Assembly: GCF_003583935.1 (NCBI RefSeq)
Contig: NZ_QYRN01000001.1
Location: 558,001 to 622,000, forward strand
DNA length: 64,000 bases
Reading direction: 5' to 3'
Origin: Aureimonas flava
Lineage (GTDB): Bacteria > Pseudomonadota > Alphaproteobacteria > Rhizobiales > Rhizobiaceae
Part shown: positions 1 to 7,933 of the stretch, piece after piece
How the letters are laid out: every line of letters starts with the position of its first letter
Position numbering within the stretch: position 1 is the stretch's first letter
Translations under genes and position numbers: made by a program
The notes under the pieces: generated by a model
What the model was told of the DNA's origin: nothing
What the model saw: only the letters and a program-made list of their open reading frames with translations
Databases searched by the model: none

Positions 1-1
1 C

Positions 2-94
2 GTTGGCGTGGTCCCGCCGGTGCGCGTGCCCTTCGCCTCGGCCCTCGGGCTGGTGGGCGATCACGGGCGCGGACTGCGCGAATTCTCGGCGTGA
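2..94 (+). CDS. C-terminal fragment of an unknown protein (cut by window edge)
   Basis: An open frame enters from the left edge and ends at TGA 92-94, leaving 30 residues that end in GLREFSA. Codon choice is GC-rich at third positions like the neighbours, which is the only coding evidence. No motif is long enough to name a family. The next gene is on the opposite strand and ends about 150 bases away, so this fragment ends its own transcript. It could be a chance frame. Confidence 0.4.
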   Translation, partial: VGVVPPVRVPFASALGLVGDHGRGLREFSA

Positions 95-240
95 GCGGCA
101 CGGTTCGCCGTCGAAAGCACACCCCCCTATCGCGGGCGAATGGTCGCCGGGCGGCATGACATGCCAAACGGCGGAGCAGGGTGGAGAGTGGGGCGGTCCG
201 CATGCCGGTCGGCTCCAGGACGGAAGCGGACCCGGACCCT

Positions 241-555
241 TCAGGTTTCGGATGCCATTGTCGGCTCCGGCTCCAAGACGTCGAATTGCTTGAGATCGCC
301 GCGCATGCGGTCCCCCCAGCGCGCGACGAAGGCGATGGTGTCCGCGGCGCCCCGATGCGCGTCGAGGGCGGCTTGGTCGCGCCATCTCTCGGCGACGAGC
401 ATGCGCCCGGTGCCGGGATCTTCGGCCGCGACGCCGAAGAACAGGCAGCCGTCGCGAGCTCGCGCGCGCGGAGCGAATACGGCCATGTCCGCGGCGAACG
501 CCTCGACGTCCCCCGGTGCCACATCGATGTGACCGATCAGGATCAGCATCGTCAC
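241..555 (-). CDS. Antibiotic biosynthesis monooxygenase (ABM/YgiN-like) domain protein
   Basis: A 104-residue protein made of one ABM ferredoxin-like domain: an N-terminal strand (MLILIGHIDVAPGD), a central segment DGCLFFGVAAEDP and the family-typical VAERWRDQAALDAH strand-helix. Such proteins act as dimers, as quinol or small-aromatic monooxygenases or as heme/aldehyde-modifying enzymes; the substrate cannot be read from sequence. Its start overlaps the end of the upstream oxidoreductase by 4 bases (552-555), so the two are almost surely co-translated. The pair suggests a reductase-monooxygenase module for quinone or electrophile handling under the divergent LysR regulator. Fold confident, substrate unknown. 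Confidence 0.85.
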   Translation of the reverse strand: MTMLILIGHIDVAPGDVEAFAADMAVFAPRARARDGCLFFGVAAEDPGTGRMLVAERWRDQAALDAHRGAADTIAFVARWGDRMRGDLKQFDVLEPEPTMASET

Positions 556-1589
556 GCGCCGCCCGCATCCGACGAGCGATCGACCAGGAGAACGATCTTG
601 CCCTGGATGCCGCCCCGCTCGGCGCGCTCGTGCGCGCGTGCGGCCTCCTCGAGGGGAAAGACACTGTCGATCACGACGCGAACCGTGCCGTCATTCAGAA
701 GAGGCGCAACCTGCTGGAGCTGGGCGCCGTTGGAGCGGACCTGCGTCGCCGACACGGTGATGCCCAGGCGCCGCGCTTCGTCCGCCGCGTCGAAGCCGAG
801 CGGGAAGACGAGGAACAGGGCGCCTCCCGGCTTCAGCACCTGGAGGAAGCGGCGCGCGTCCTGCCCCACGCAATCGAGCACGAGGTCTACGTCGCGGACG
901 ATCTCCTCGACCGCCACTTGGGTGTAGTCGACGAACCGCTCGGCCCCGAGCTCGTGCATGAGCGCCTCGTTCTTGCCGGACGCGACGGCGATCACGTGGG
1001 CGCCCTGCCATCGGGCAAGCTGGACGGCAAGATGCCCGACCCCACCGCCGGCGCCGTTGACCAGCACGGTTCTGCCGGCCAGCGGCAAGGGAACGTGTGC
1101 CGTGGGCTGGAAGGGGTTCGCAGCGTCGTGGCCGAGATCGATCAGGAACTGCCAGGCGGTCAGGAGCGACATGGGCAGCGCCGCCGCCTGCGCATGGCCG
1201 AGGCCGTCGGGTTTGGGCGCCAGATCCGAAGCGGGAACGCTCACATACTCCGCATAGGCCTTGCCACCCTCCATCACGTCGGCGGGGAAACGCACCATGG
1301 CATAGACCTCGTCGCCGACGGCAAACCCGCCGACGCCGGCGCCGAGCGCCTCGACCACGCCGGAGATGTCCGACCCGAGGATCAGAGGAAACGCAGGATG
1401 GGGCTGCCATTCGGGCGGCAGGGTGCGGTATCCGTCGCGCAGGTACCAGTCGGGCGGATTGAGCCCGACGGCGTGGACGCGCACCAGCACCTCGCCCGGC
1501 CCCGGTTCGGGTCTCGGCGCGTCCTCGTAGCGCAGCACGTCGGGCCCGCCGAACGCGTGCAGGCGAACCGCCTTCATGATGTCGCCCAT
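552..1589 (-). CDS. NADP-dependent medium-chain oxidoreductase, quinone-oxidoreductase type
   Basis: 345 residues of the zinc-independent medium-chain dehydrogenase/reductase family. The N-terminal GroES-like part carries MKAVRLHAFGGPDVL and PGPGEVLVRVHAVGLNPPDW; the Rossmann part carries the cofactor signature VLVNGAGGGVGHLAVQLA at about residues 175-192. The catalytic-zinc Cys/His set is missing, as in quinone oxidoreductases. Predicted role is NADPH-dependent reduction of quinones or enones in the cytosol. I chose the start at 1589 because GGAGA lies a few bases upstream; a second in-frame ATG at 1577 begins the conserved MKAV and is also possible. It precedes the monooxygenase gene with a 4-base overlap and is divergent from a LysR gene. 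Confidence 0.88.
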   Translation of the reverse strand: MGDIMKAVRLHAFGGPDVLRYEDAPRPEPGPGEVLVRVHAVGLNPPDWYLRDGYRTLPPEWQPHPAFPLILGSDISGVVEALGAGVGGFAVGDEVYAMVRFPADVMEGGKAYAEYVSVPASDLAPKPDGLGHAQAAALPMSLLTAWQFLIDLGHDAANPFQPTAHVPLPLAGRTVLVNGAGGGVGHLAVQLARWQGAHVIAVASGKNEALMHELGAERFVDYTQVAVEEIVRDVDLVLDCVGQDARRFLQVLKPGGALFLVFPLGFDAADEARRLGITVSATQVRSNGAQLQQVAPLLNDGTVRVVIDSVFPLEEAARAHERAERGGIQGKIVLLVDRSSDAGGA

Positions 1590-1678
1590 GATCGTCTCCG
1601 TTCGGTAGTGGAACCGGTCCGGATCTAGCGACGGGGCGGGAGGTTGATTAGGGAGGCGGAAGGCGGTTCAGTCATGCC

Positions 1679-2608
1679 ATGAAGGAGCCAATGGCATTGG
1701 ATCGCCTGACGGGACTGGCCGCCTTCGCGCGGGCCGGTTCGCTCGGCAGCTTCGCGGCGGCGGCCCGGTCCCTGTCGGTATCGCCCTCGGCGGTCAGCAA
1801 GAGCGTCCAGCGGCTGGAAGCGCAGCTCGGGGTCTCGCTCTTCACCCGAACCACCCGCTCCCTTCGTTTGACCGCCGAGGGACAGGTGCTTCACGACAAG
1901 GCCGTTCGGCTGTTGCACGACGCCGAGGCCATCGGGCAGGCAGCGGCGGCGACGCGTTCCGAACCGTCCGGGCCGTTGCGGATCGCGGCATCGCTGCCGA
2001 TCGGCGTTCACGTGATCGCGCCGATGTTGCCGGCGTTCCGTCGGGCCCATCCGAAAGTGAGCGTCGACCTGCGTCTCAGCGACCGGATCGTGGATATCGT
2101 CGAAGATGGCATCGACGTCGCCGTTCGTATCGGCGACCTGCCGGACTCGAACCTTCTGTCGCGCCGCCTGGCGCCGCATCGGCTCTGTTGCTTCGCCTCG
2201 CCAGGCTACCTCGCCGCGCGAGGAATCCCGCGGCGTCCGGAGGACTTGGAAGGGCACGAGACGGTGCTCCTTCGCTTCCAGAGCACGGGGCAGCTCCTGC
2301 GCTGGCGCTTCCAGACCGCGGACGGAGCACTCGATCTCACCCCCGCCTCGAAGGTGTGGGCCGACGCGAGCGAGGCGCTGGTGGCGATGCTGGTCGAGGG
2401 TGGAGGCATCGGCATGGCCGCGACCTTCGTCGTCGCCCCCCATGTCGCGCGCGGCGAACTCGTGCCGGTCCTCGCCGACTTCGCGGTCGAGCGCGACAAC
2501 ATCACCGCACTATGGCCGAGCAGTCGTCGCGCCAATCCCGCAGTGCGCGCGTTCCTCTCGGCCTTGCAGACGGCCTGCCGTGATCGGATGGGAGCGCGAG
2601 GCGGGTAG
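1679..2608 (+). CDS. LysR-family transcriptional regulator
   Basis: 309 residues. The N-terminal winged helix-turn-helix spans about residues 5-65 ([37 protein letters not shown]... with [15 protein letters not shown]), followed by a periplasmic-binding-like effector domain ([16 protein letters not shown] onward). It resembles the subgroup that controls adjacent oxidoreductases in response to small electrophiles. It is divergent from the oxidoreductase at 552-1589 across 89 bases, so that gap probably holds its operator; I could not pick a convincing T-N11-A site by eye. An alternative start lies at 1691 (MALDRL). The effector is unknown. Confidence 0.9.
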   Translation: MKEPMALDRLTGLAAFARAGSLGSFAAAARSLSVSPSAVSKSVQRLEAQLGVSLFTRTTRSLRLTAEGQVLHDKAVRLLHDAEAIGQAAAATRSEPSGPLRIAASLPIGVHVIAPMLPAFRRAHPKVSVDLRLSDRIVDIVEDGIDVAVRIGDLPDSNLLSRRLAPHRLCCFASPGYLAARGIPRRPEDLEGHETVLLRFQSTGQLLRWRFQTADGALDLTPASKVWADASEALVAMLVEGGGIGMAATFVVAPHVARGELVPVLADFAVERDNITALWPSSRRANPAVRAFLSALQTACRDRMGARGG

Positions 2609-2748
2609 CGTCCGCCTCCAAGCTCGGCCTCGGGGCCGGGAAATGGCCGGGAGGGATCGGAACTGTCGGGGACGGCGGCTGCGCGGGCGAGAATCGGAGC
2701 CAGTGTCGCGGCTGATCGCTTCACGTGCGGGGAGGGGCTCGGGAGTGT

Positions 2749-2772
2749 GCAAAGCCCCGGTGGTCGCTTTGC
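2749..2772 (-). terminator. Hairpin downstream of tRNA-Val
   Basis: Arms GCAAAGC (2749-2755) and GCTTTGC (2766-2772) are perfect complements with a 10-base loop, beginning about 8 bases past the 3' end of the minus-strand tRNA-Val. No clear U-tract follows, so this may be a processing or weak termination hairpin rather than a full intrinsic terminator. Confidence 0.35.
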
Positions 2773-2779
2773 GGATACG

Positions 2780-2855
2780 CGGTGGGCGATGACAGGCTCG
2801 AACTGCCGACATCCTCGGTGTAAGCGAGGCGCTCTACCAACTGAGCTAATCGCCC
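2780..2855 (-). tRNA. tRNA-Val, anticodon TAC
   Basis: Read on the minus strand, the cloverleaf is complete: acceptor GGGCGAT pairing with ATCGCCC, D arm GCTC-AGTTGGTA-GAGC, anticodon stem CCTCG/CGAGG around loop CTTACAC, and T arm GGCAG-TTCGAGC-CTGTC. The anticodon TAC reads valine GUA/GUG codons. The discriminator is A and the following bases are CCG, so the terminal A of CCA is not encoded and must be added by nucleotidyltransferase. Confidence 0.96.
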
Positions 2856-3129
2856 CTTGCGGCAGGGGATTACGCGGTTCCGCCGCCTCGGGTCAAGGGC
2901 CCCGCCGATAGGCGCGCGTCCTCGCGGAAGGTTCGGGCGGATTCGCGAGAGAAGGGCGGTCGAGACGACCGTGGGGACGCGAAGCGGAGGGCGATTCCCG
3001 CCCTGTCGGGCCCGCAAGTCGCTGTTCCGAAGCGGTTTTCAAAAGGCGTGCGAAAGCGCGTTGACAGACGGAAGGGGAGCCCGTAAACGACCGCTCATGC
3101 CGCTGACGGTCACGCCAGCGACACAATGC

Positions 3130-3206
3130 GCGGGTGTAGCTCAGTCGGTTAGAGTGCCGGCCTGTCACGCCGGAGGTCGCGGGTTCGAGCCCCGTCACTC
3201 GCGCCA
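3130..3206 (+). tRNA. tRNA-Asp, anticodon GTC (copy 1)
   Basis: Full cloverleaf with encoded CCA: acceptor GCGGGTG/CACTCGC with one G-U pair, discriminator G, D arm GCTC-AGTCGGTTA-GAGT, anticodon loop CTGTCAC with anticodon GTC, and T arm CGGGTTCGAGCCCCG. It reads aspartate GAC/GAU codons. It lies 50 bases upstream of an identical second copy and on the same strand, so both are probably cut from one transcript. Confidence 0.98.
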
Positions 3207-3256
3207 TTGCCTTTGACGATCCACGTCGCCTTCGGCTTCCGTCGGCGACACAATGC

Positions 3257-3333
3257 GCGGGTGTAGCTCAGTCGGTTAGAGTGCCGGCCTGTCACGCCGG
3301 AGGTCGCGGGTTCGAGCCCCGTCACTCGCGCCA
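3257..3333 (+). tRNA. tRNA-Asp, anticodon GTC (copy 2)
   Basis: Sequence is identical to copy 1 across all 77 bases, including the encoded CCA. A large palindromic hairpin follows 50-80 bases downstream and may end the transcript before the nuo operon. Confidence 0.98.
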
Positions 3334-3384
3334 CTCTCCCTTGCTTTCCGTTGCTGATTCCGATGCCTTCCGCCGCACGTTGCC

Positions 3385-3416
3385 GGTCCCCGCAACGATC
3401 GTTGCGGGCGCGGACC
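3385..3416 (+). terminator. Perfect palindrome, possible terminator or operator between tRNA-Asp and nuoA
   Basis: Bases 3389-3408 form a 20-bp perfect palindrome (half-site CCCGCAACGA), with an outer GGTCC (3385-3389) and GGACC (3412-3416) that can extend the stem. No U-tract follows directly. It may end the tRNA transcript, or, since the half-sites have no loop between them, be a dimeric-protein operator upstream of nuoA. The rest of 3334-3628 holds no gene I can support. Confidence 0.4.
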
Positions 3417-3628
3417 GAAGATTGTTCGGACCTTTCCAAAGCCGCCCCCATGCTGCTTGCTTCCACATTAGGAAGGGTCTAAGCCTCGCCGCAATGCGAA
3501 GGGCGCAGCGTGGCTGTTGGACGCATTGAACCCGTCCACGAACCACATACGTCCCCGTCAGGTCTCAAAGCCGCATCGCCGAGGCCGGGTCGCGCATCTC
3601 GCGCTCCGGCCAAGAGGAAGACCCGCTT

Positions 3629-3994
3629 GTGAACGAGCTTCTCGGATCCTACCTGCCGATCGTGATCTTCGTCGGCGTCGCGCTCCTGATCGGAGTCGCG
3701 CTTCTCGTGTCTCCGTTCCTGCTGGCCTTCAAGGCGCCGGACGACGAGAAGCTCTCGGCCTACGAATGCGGTTTCGACGCGTTCGACGATTCGCGCATGA
3801 AGTTCGACGTCCGGTTCTATCTGGTCTCGATCCTGTTCATCATCTTCGATCTGGAAGTGGCGTTCCTGTTTCCCTGGGCGGCCTCGTTCGGCGAGCTCGG
3901 CTGGGCCGGCTTCTGGTCGATGATGGTGTTTCTCGGCGTGCTCACCGTCGGGTTTGTCTATGAATGGAAGAAAGGTGCCCTCGAATGGGATTGA
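3629..3994 (+). CDS. nuoA: NADH-quinone oxidoreductase subunit A
   Basis: 121 residues, the normal length for NuoA, a membrane-arm subunit near the quinone channel of complex I. Three transmembrane helices are visible (about residues 10-32, 64-84, 90-112). The loop carries the conserved [27 protein letters not shown] signature (about residues 46-72), including the Cys of the quinone-site loop. The start is GTG at 3629, preceded by GAGGAAG at a good distance. It opens the nuo operon and overlaps nuoB by 10 bases. Confidence 0.97.
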   Translation: MNELLGSYLPIVIFVGVALLIGVALLVSPFLLAFKAPDDEKLSAYECGFDAFDDSRMKFDVRFYLVSILFIIFDLEVAFLFPWAASFGELGWAGFWSMMVFLGVLTVGFVYEWKKGALEWD

Positions 3995-4542
3995 ACCCCG
4001 GTACCGCACCCTTCGCCGAGCGGTCCGACCTGCAGGTTTCCCCTGCGGCCGATCCGTTCGTCGCTGACGTCAACAACGAGCTGGCCGACAAGGGCTTCAT
4101 CGTCACCTCCACCGAGGACCTTATCCAGTGGGCGCGCACCGGCTCGCTCATGTGGATGACGTTCGGCCTCGCGTGCTGCGCGGTCGAGATGATGCAGATG
4201 TCGATGCCGCGCTACGACGGTGAGCGCTTCGGCTTCGCCCCGCGCGCCTCGCCCCGCCAGTCCGACGTGATGATCGTCGCCGGCACGCTGACCAACAAGA
4301 TGGCTCCCGCGCTGCGCAAGGTCTACGACCAGATGCCCGAGCCGCGCTACGTCATCTCCATGGGGTCCTGCGCCAACGGCGGCGGCTACTACCACTATTC
4401 CTATTCGGTGGTGCGCGGTTGCGACCGCGTGGTGCCGGTCGACATCTACGTGCCGGGCTGTCCGCCGACCGCCGAGGCGCTTCTCTACGGCGTGCTGCTT
4501 CTGCAGAAGAAGATCCGGCGCCTGGGAACGATCGAGCGTTGA
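3985..4542 (+). CDS. nuoB: NADH-quinone oxidoreductase subunit B
   Basis: 185 residues counted from ATG 3985, which overlaps the nuoA stop. An in-frame ATG at 3964 would add 7 residues inside nuoA and is less likely, since relatives begin MGL. NuoB (PSST/20 kDa) carries cluster N2, the last electron donor to quinone. The ligand set is visible: adjacent Cys pair in [23 protein letters not shown], and [14 protein letters not shown]. The N-terminus before ELADKGF is variable, as in other alphaproteobacteria. Peripheral arm, cytosolic side. Confidence 0.98.
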   Translation: MGLNPGTAPFAERSDLQVSPAADPFVADVNNELADKGFIVTSTEDLIQWARTGSLMWMTFGLACCAVEMMQMSMPRYDGERFGFAPRASPRQSDVMIVAGTLTNKMAPALRKVYDQMPEPRYVISMGSCANGGGYYHYSYSVVRGCDRVVPVDIYVPGCPPTAEALLYGVLLLQKKIRRLGTIER

Positions 4543-4549
4543 GGGCGGT

Positions 4550-5143
4550 ATGAACGAACTCGCGGACTATCTCGGCCCCCTGTTCGGCGACAGGCTCGTC
4601 AGCTCGGACATCCGGCTGGACGAGCTGACGCTGACCGTCGCGGCGCAGCACCTCGTGGAGGTCGTCACGCATCTGCGCGACGACCCGCAATGTCAGTTCA
4701 AGTCCTTCATCGACCTGTGCGGCGTGGACTACCCGGCGCGCGTCGATCGGTTCGAGGTGGTGATCCACCTCCTGTCGCCGTATCTCAACCAGCGCATCCG
4801 CGTGAAGGTGCTGACGGGCGAGGACGATCCCGTGCCGTCGATCACCGGCGTCTTCCCGGGCGCCGATTGGTTCGAGCGCGAGGCCTACGACCTCTACGGC
4901 ATCCTGTTCACCGGCCATCCCGACCTGCGCCGGATCCTGACGGACTACGGGTTCGAGGGCCATCCGCTGCGCAAGGACTTTCCGCTAACCGGCTTCGTCG
5001 AGGTGCACTACGACGAGCAGCTCAAGCAGGTGGTCTACGAGCCCGTGGAGCTTCGTCAGGAGTTCCGCCAGTTCGACTTCCTCTCGCCCTGGGAAGGCAC
5101 CGACTACGTGCTTCCCGGCGACGAGAAGGCGAAGGCGAACTGA
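4550..5143 (+). CDS. nuoC: NADH-quinone oxidoreductase subunit C
   Basis: 197 residues, separate NuoC (30 kDa type) and not fused to NuoD as in enterobacteria. The diagnostic motif [38 protein letters not shown] is complete at about residues 105-143. It is a structural peripheral-arm subunit packed against NuoD. It starts 7 bases after nuoB; a 36-base gap leads to a small membrane protein gene rather than directly to nuoD. Confidence 0.98.
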   Translation: MNELADYLGPLFGDRLVSSDIRLDELTLTVAAQHLVEVVTHLRDDPQCQFKSFIDLCGVDYPARVDRFEVVIHLLSPYLNQRIRVKVLTGEDDPVPSITGVFPGADWFEREAYDLYGILFTGHPDLRRILTDYGFEGHPLRKDFPLTGFVEVHYDEQLKQVVYEPVELRQEFRQFDFLSPWEGTDYVLPGDEKAKAN

Positions 5144-5179
5144 GCGGGGGAACCGGCGGCTCGAGAACGGAGTACAGGC

Positions 5180-5377
5180 ATGGGCACGTTCTCGGTATGG
5201 CACTGGCTCATTCTGCTGGTGATCATGATCGTCGTCGTCGTTCCGTTCTGGAAGATATTCCCGAGGGCAGGGATGTCGCGCTGGTGGTCGCTTCTGATGA
5301 TCGTCGGCCCTCTCAACCTGATTCTCCTGTGGGTCCTGGCCTTCAAGTCCTGGCCCGCTGATCGACGCGAGTACTGA
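5180..5377 (+). CDS. Small two-helix membrane protein inside the nuo operon
   Basis: 65 residues with two hydrophobic helices (about 8-26 and 36-54) joined by a basic turn ([10 protein letters not shown]), ending in a charged DRREY tail. The N-terminus [14 protein letters not shown] resembles the start of many small membrane proteins, and the G-x-S-R-W-W... [14 protein letters not shown] pattern recalls a widespread uncharacterised small domain; I do not know a function. The stop (5375-5377) lies one base before the nuoD ATG, so it is surely translated with the operon. A role as a complex I accessory or assembly factor is inference; it is not one of the 14 core subunits. Confidence 0.8.
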   Translation: MGTFSVWHWLILLVIMIVVVVPFWKIFPRAGMSRWWSLLMIVGPLNLILLWVLAFKSWPADRREY

Positions 5378-5378
5378 T

Positions 5379-6569
5379 ATGGCCGAGATCGACGTCCGCA
5401 ACTTCAACATCAACTTCGGCCCGCAGCACCCGGCCGCGCACGGCGTGCTGCGCCTCGTGCTGGAACTCGACGGCGAGAACGTCGAGCGCGTCGATCCGCA
5501 TATCGGCCTCCTGCACCGCGGCACCGAGAAGCTGATCGAGCAGAAGACCTACCTTCAGGCGATGCCGTATTTCGACCGGCTCGACTACGTCGCGCCGATG
5601 AACCAGGAGCATGCGTTCTGCCTCGCGGTGGAGCGGCTGGCAGGCGTCGAGGTGCCGATCCGGGGGCAGCTCATCCGCGTCCTCTACAGCGAGATCGGCC
5701 GCATCCTCTCGCACCTTCTCAACGTGACCACGCAGGCGATGGACGTCGGTGCGCTGACCCCGCCGCTGTGGGGCTTCGAGGAGCGCGAGAAGCTGATGGT
5801 CTTCTACGAGCGGGCGTCGGGCGCCCGGCTCCACGCCGCCTACTTCCGCCCCGGCGGCGTGCATCAGGACCTCGATCCCAAGCTCGTGGACGACATCGGC
5901 GTCTGGTGCGACGAGTTCCTGCCGCGCTTGGCCGATATCGACGAGCTCCTCACCGAGAACCGCATCTTCAAGCAGCGCAACGTCGACATCGGCGTGGTGA
6001 GCCTGGAGGACACGTGGGCGTGGGGCTTCTCGGGCGTCATGGTGCGCGGCTCGGGCGCTGCCTGGGACCTGCGCAAGTCGCAGCCCTACGAGTGCTACGA
6101 CCAGATGGATTTCGACATCCCGATCGGCAAGAACGGCGACTGCTACGACCGCTATCTCATCCGCATGGAGGAGATGCGCCAGTCCACCGCGATCATGAAG
6201 CAGTGCGTCGAGCGGCTCGCGGGCCGGGAGCGGGCGGGTCCGTTCGCCTCTACCGAGGGCAAGGTGGTGCCGCCCAAGCGCGGTGAGATGAAGCGTTCGA
6301 TGGAAGCGCTGATCCACCACTTCAAGCTCTACACCGAAGGCTTCCACGTGCCCGAGGGCGAGGTCTACGCGGCCGTCGAGGCGCCCAAGGGCGAGTTCGG
6401 CGTCTACCTCGTGGCGGATGGGACCAACAAGCCCTACCGCTGCAAGATCCGTGCCCCGGGATTCGCCCATCTCCAGGCGATGGACTTCCTGTGCCGCAAC
6501 CACATGCTGGCCGACGTCTCGGCCATCCTGGGATCCTGCGACATCGTGTTCGGCGAGGTCGATCGCTGA
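5379..6569 (+). CDS. nuoD: NADH-quinone oxidoreductase subunit D
   Basis: 396 residues, the usual length for the separate 49 kDa subunit that forms the quinone pocket with NuoB. Visible marks are [21 protein letters not shown] near the N-terminus (quinone-site His in the HPAAHG loop), [22 protein letters not shown] and the C-terminal [10 protein letters not shown] typical of the family. It starts one base after the small membrane protein gene. A 165-base gap with hairpins separates it from nuoE. Confidence 0.98.
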   Translation: MAEIDVRNFNINFGPQHPAAHGVLRLVLELDGENVERVDPHIGLLHRGTEKLIEQKTYLQAMPYFDRLDYVAPMNQEHAFCLAVERLAGVEVPIRGQLIRVLYSEIGRILSHLLNVTTQAMDVGALTPPLWGFEEREKLMVFYERASGARLHAAYFRPGGVHQDLDPKLVDDIGVWCDEFLPRLADIDELLTENRIFKQRNVDIGVVSLEDTWAWGFSGVMVRGSGAAWDLRKSQPYECYDQMDFDIPIGKNGDCYDRYLIRMEEMRQSTAIMKQCVERLAGRERAGPFASTEGKVVPPKRGEMKRSMEALIHHFKLYTEGFHVPEGEVYAAVEAPKGEFGVYLVADGTNKPYRCKIRAPGFAHLQAMDFLCRNHMLADVSAILGSCDIVFGEVDR

Positions 6570-6577
6570 GCCGGGGC

Positions 6578-6700
6578 GACCGTCGCGGACGGTCCGAAGC
6601 GCCTCATTCGGGGGCGCATGAAAATCGAAACGACGCGGTGTCCGGCAAGGGGTCGGGCGCTGGTCTTTCATGCTTAATGTGTTAGAACGCGCCGCAACAC
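6578..6700 (+). other. nuoD-nuoE gap with hairpins and a possible internal promoter
   Basis: Just after the nuoD stop, GACCGT (6578-6583) and ACGGTC (6589-6594) form a small stem, followed by GCGCC...GGCGC around 6600. An AT-richer patch (CATGCTTAATGTGTTAGAA, about 6669-6687) stands out in GC-rich DNA and could hold a -10 element. This would allow separate expression of nuoE onward, but no convincing -35 was found. Confidence 0.25.
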
Positions 6701-6734
6701 GGGTGTGTTGGAACCGTTCTGAAGTCGAGGTCCG

Positions 6735-7919
6735 ATGTCCGTCAGACGTCTTGCGGAAGATGCCGTTCAGCCTCAGGGTTTCGCCTTCTCGGCGCAGAAC
6801 GCCGAATGGGCCGAGGCGACGATCCGCAAATATCCCGAAGGGCGCCAGCAGTCCGCCGTGATTCCCCTGCTCATGCGCGCGCAGGAGCAGGACGGCTGGG
6901 TCACCAAGGCGGCGATCGAGCATGTGGCGCAGCGGTTGCGCATGCCGATGATCCGCGTCCTGGAAGTCGCGACCTTCTACACCCAGTTCCAGCTCGCGCC
7001 GGTCGGCACGCGGGCCCACATCCAGGTATGCGGCACGACGCCCTGCATGCTGCGCGGCTCGGACGAGCTGAAGCGCGTGTGCCGCGAGAAGATCCACGAG
7101 CACCCGTTCCATCTCAACGAGAGCGGCACGCTCTCCTGGGAAGAGGTCGAGTGCCTCGGCGCATGCGTCAACGCACCGATGGTGATGATCTTCAAGGACA
7201 CCTACGAGGACCTCACCGGCGAGCGCCTGGGCGAGATCATCGACGCGTTCGACAGCGGCGAGGGGGCCGCGGTCCGCAAGGGGCCGCAGATCGACCGTCA
7301 TCTGTCGGTGCCGGAGGGCGGCCTGACGACGCTCAACACGTTCGACGACGAGGATCGGGGTCCCGACGAGGCGCGCAAGGCGCCGCAGACGGACGGCGCG
7401 TCTCCATCCGCCGATGGCGGCGCGACCACTGCGCCGTCGCAGGCCGGACGCGTCGACACGCACGCGGCCGAGACCGACCCGACCATCAAGGGACCCGCCG
7501 GCGCGCCGAAGACCAGCCCGGCCGCCGAGGAGGCCGCAAGCGTCGACCTCACCGAGGGCGGCACGGGCGGCCGGACCGGCGGCACCCGGCAGGGTCCGAC
7601 CGGCGCGGCCTCGACGGACGCCGCAGCCGAGCAGAAGAAGGCCGAGACGGTGGACGGCGAGGCCCGCACCGACGGTCCGCTGCGCGACAAGGGTGCGGCC
7701 GCCGAGGACGCGGTGGTCCAGGAGCACCGGCGCGTGGACGACGAGGGCGGCGCGTCGTCCGCCAAGGGCGGGCAGGACCTGTCCGGCAAGGATCACACCG
7801 CCACGGGCACGCTGGAAGGAAACCGGACCGACACGTCCGACGTGCAGCCCGACGCCGAGGCGGGCGACGGCGAGCCGGCCAAGGGCCGCCGGGGCACGAA
7901 GCCCAAGGCGTCGGAATAG
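6735..7919 (+). CDS. nuoE: NADH-quinone oxidoreductase subunit E with long disordered C-terminal extension
   Basis: 394 residues. Residues 1-200 are a normal 24 kDa subunit: thioredoxin-like fold with four ligands of the [2Fe-2S] cluster N1a at Cys99, Cys104, Cys140 and Cys144 ([11 protein letters not shown] and [10 protein letters not shown]). From about residue 203 to the end, the chain is low-complexity, rich in Asp, Glu, Ala, Gly, Thr and Lys, with no predicted domain. It works with NuoF in the NADH-oxidising tip. Many alphaproteobacterial NuoE proteins are longer than the enteric one, but this tail nearly doubles the protein. Codon use in the tail matches the rest, so it is not a frameshift. 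Confidence 0.95.
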   Translation: MSVRRLAEDAVQPQGFAFSAQNAEWAEATIRKYPEGRQQSAVIPLLMRAQEQDGWVTKAAIEHVAQRLRMPMIRVLEVATFYTQFQLAPVGTRAHIQVCGTTPCMLRGSDELKRVCREKIHEHPFHLNESGTLSWEEVECLGACVNAPMVMIFKDTYEDLTGERLGEIIDAFDSGEGAAVRKGPQIDRHLSVPEGGLTTLNTFDDEDRGPDEARKAPQTDGASPSADGGATTAPSQAGRVDTHAAETDPTIKGPAGAPKTSPAAEEAASVDLTEGGTGGRTGGTRQGPTGAASTDAAAEQKKAETVDGEARTDGPLRDKGAAAEDAVVQEHRRVDDEGGASSAKGGQDLSGKDHTATGTLEGNRTDTSDVQPDAEAGDGEPAKGRRGTKPKASE

Positions 7920-7933
7920 GCGAGGATCGGAAC

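Larger units (their letters stand above)
3118..3333 (+). repeat. Tandem 89-bp duplication carrying two tRNA-Asp genes
   Basis: Bases 3118-3206 and 3245-3333 are identical by eye. Each copy holds the tRNA plus 12 bases of upstream leader (GCGACACAATGC). The copies are separated by 38 bases and have unrelated downstream flanks. The shared leader points to a segmental duplication and probably a shared processing context. Confidence 0.9.

Noticed and set aside
181-927. Plus-strand frames opposite the monooxygenase and oxidoreductase genes
   Set aside because: The minus-strand proteins have clear family motifs and share an overlap; the plus frames have none.
5343-7796. Minus-strand frame of about 800 codons opposite nuoD-nuoE
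   Set aside because: Low-complexity shadow frame; nuoD and nuoE are on the plus strand with clear motifs.
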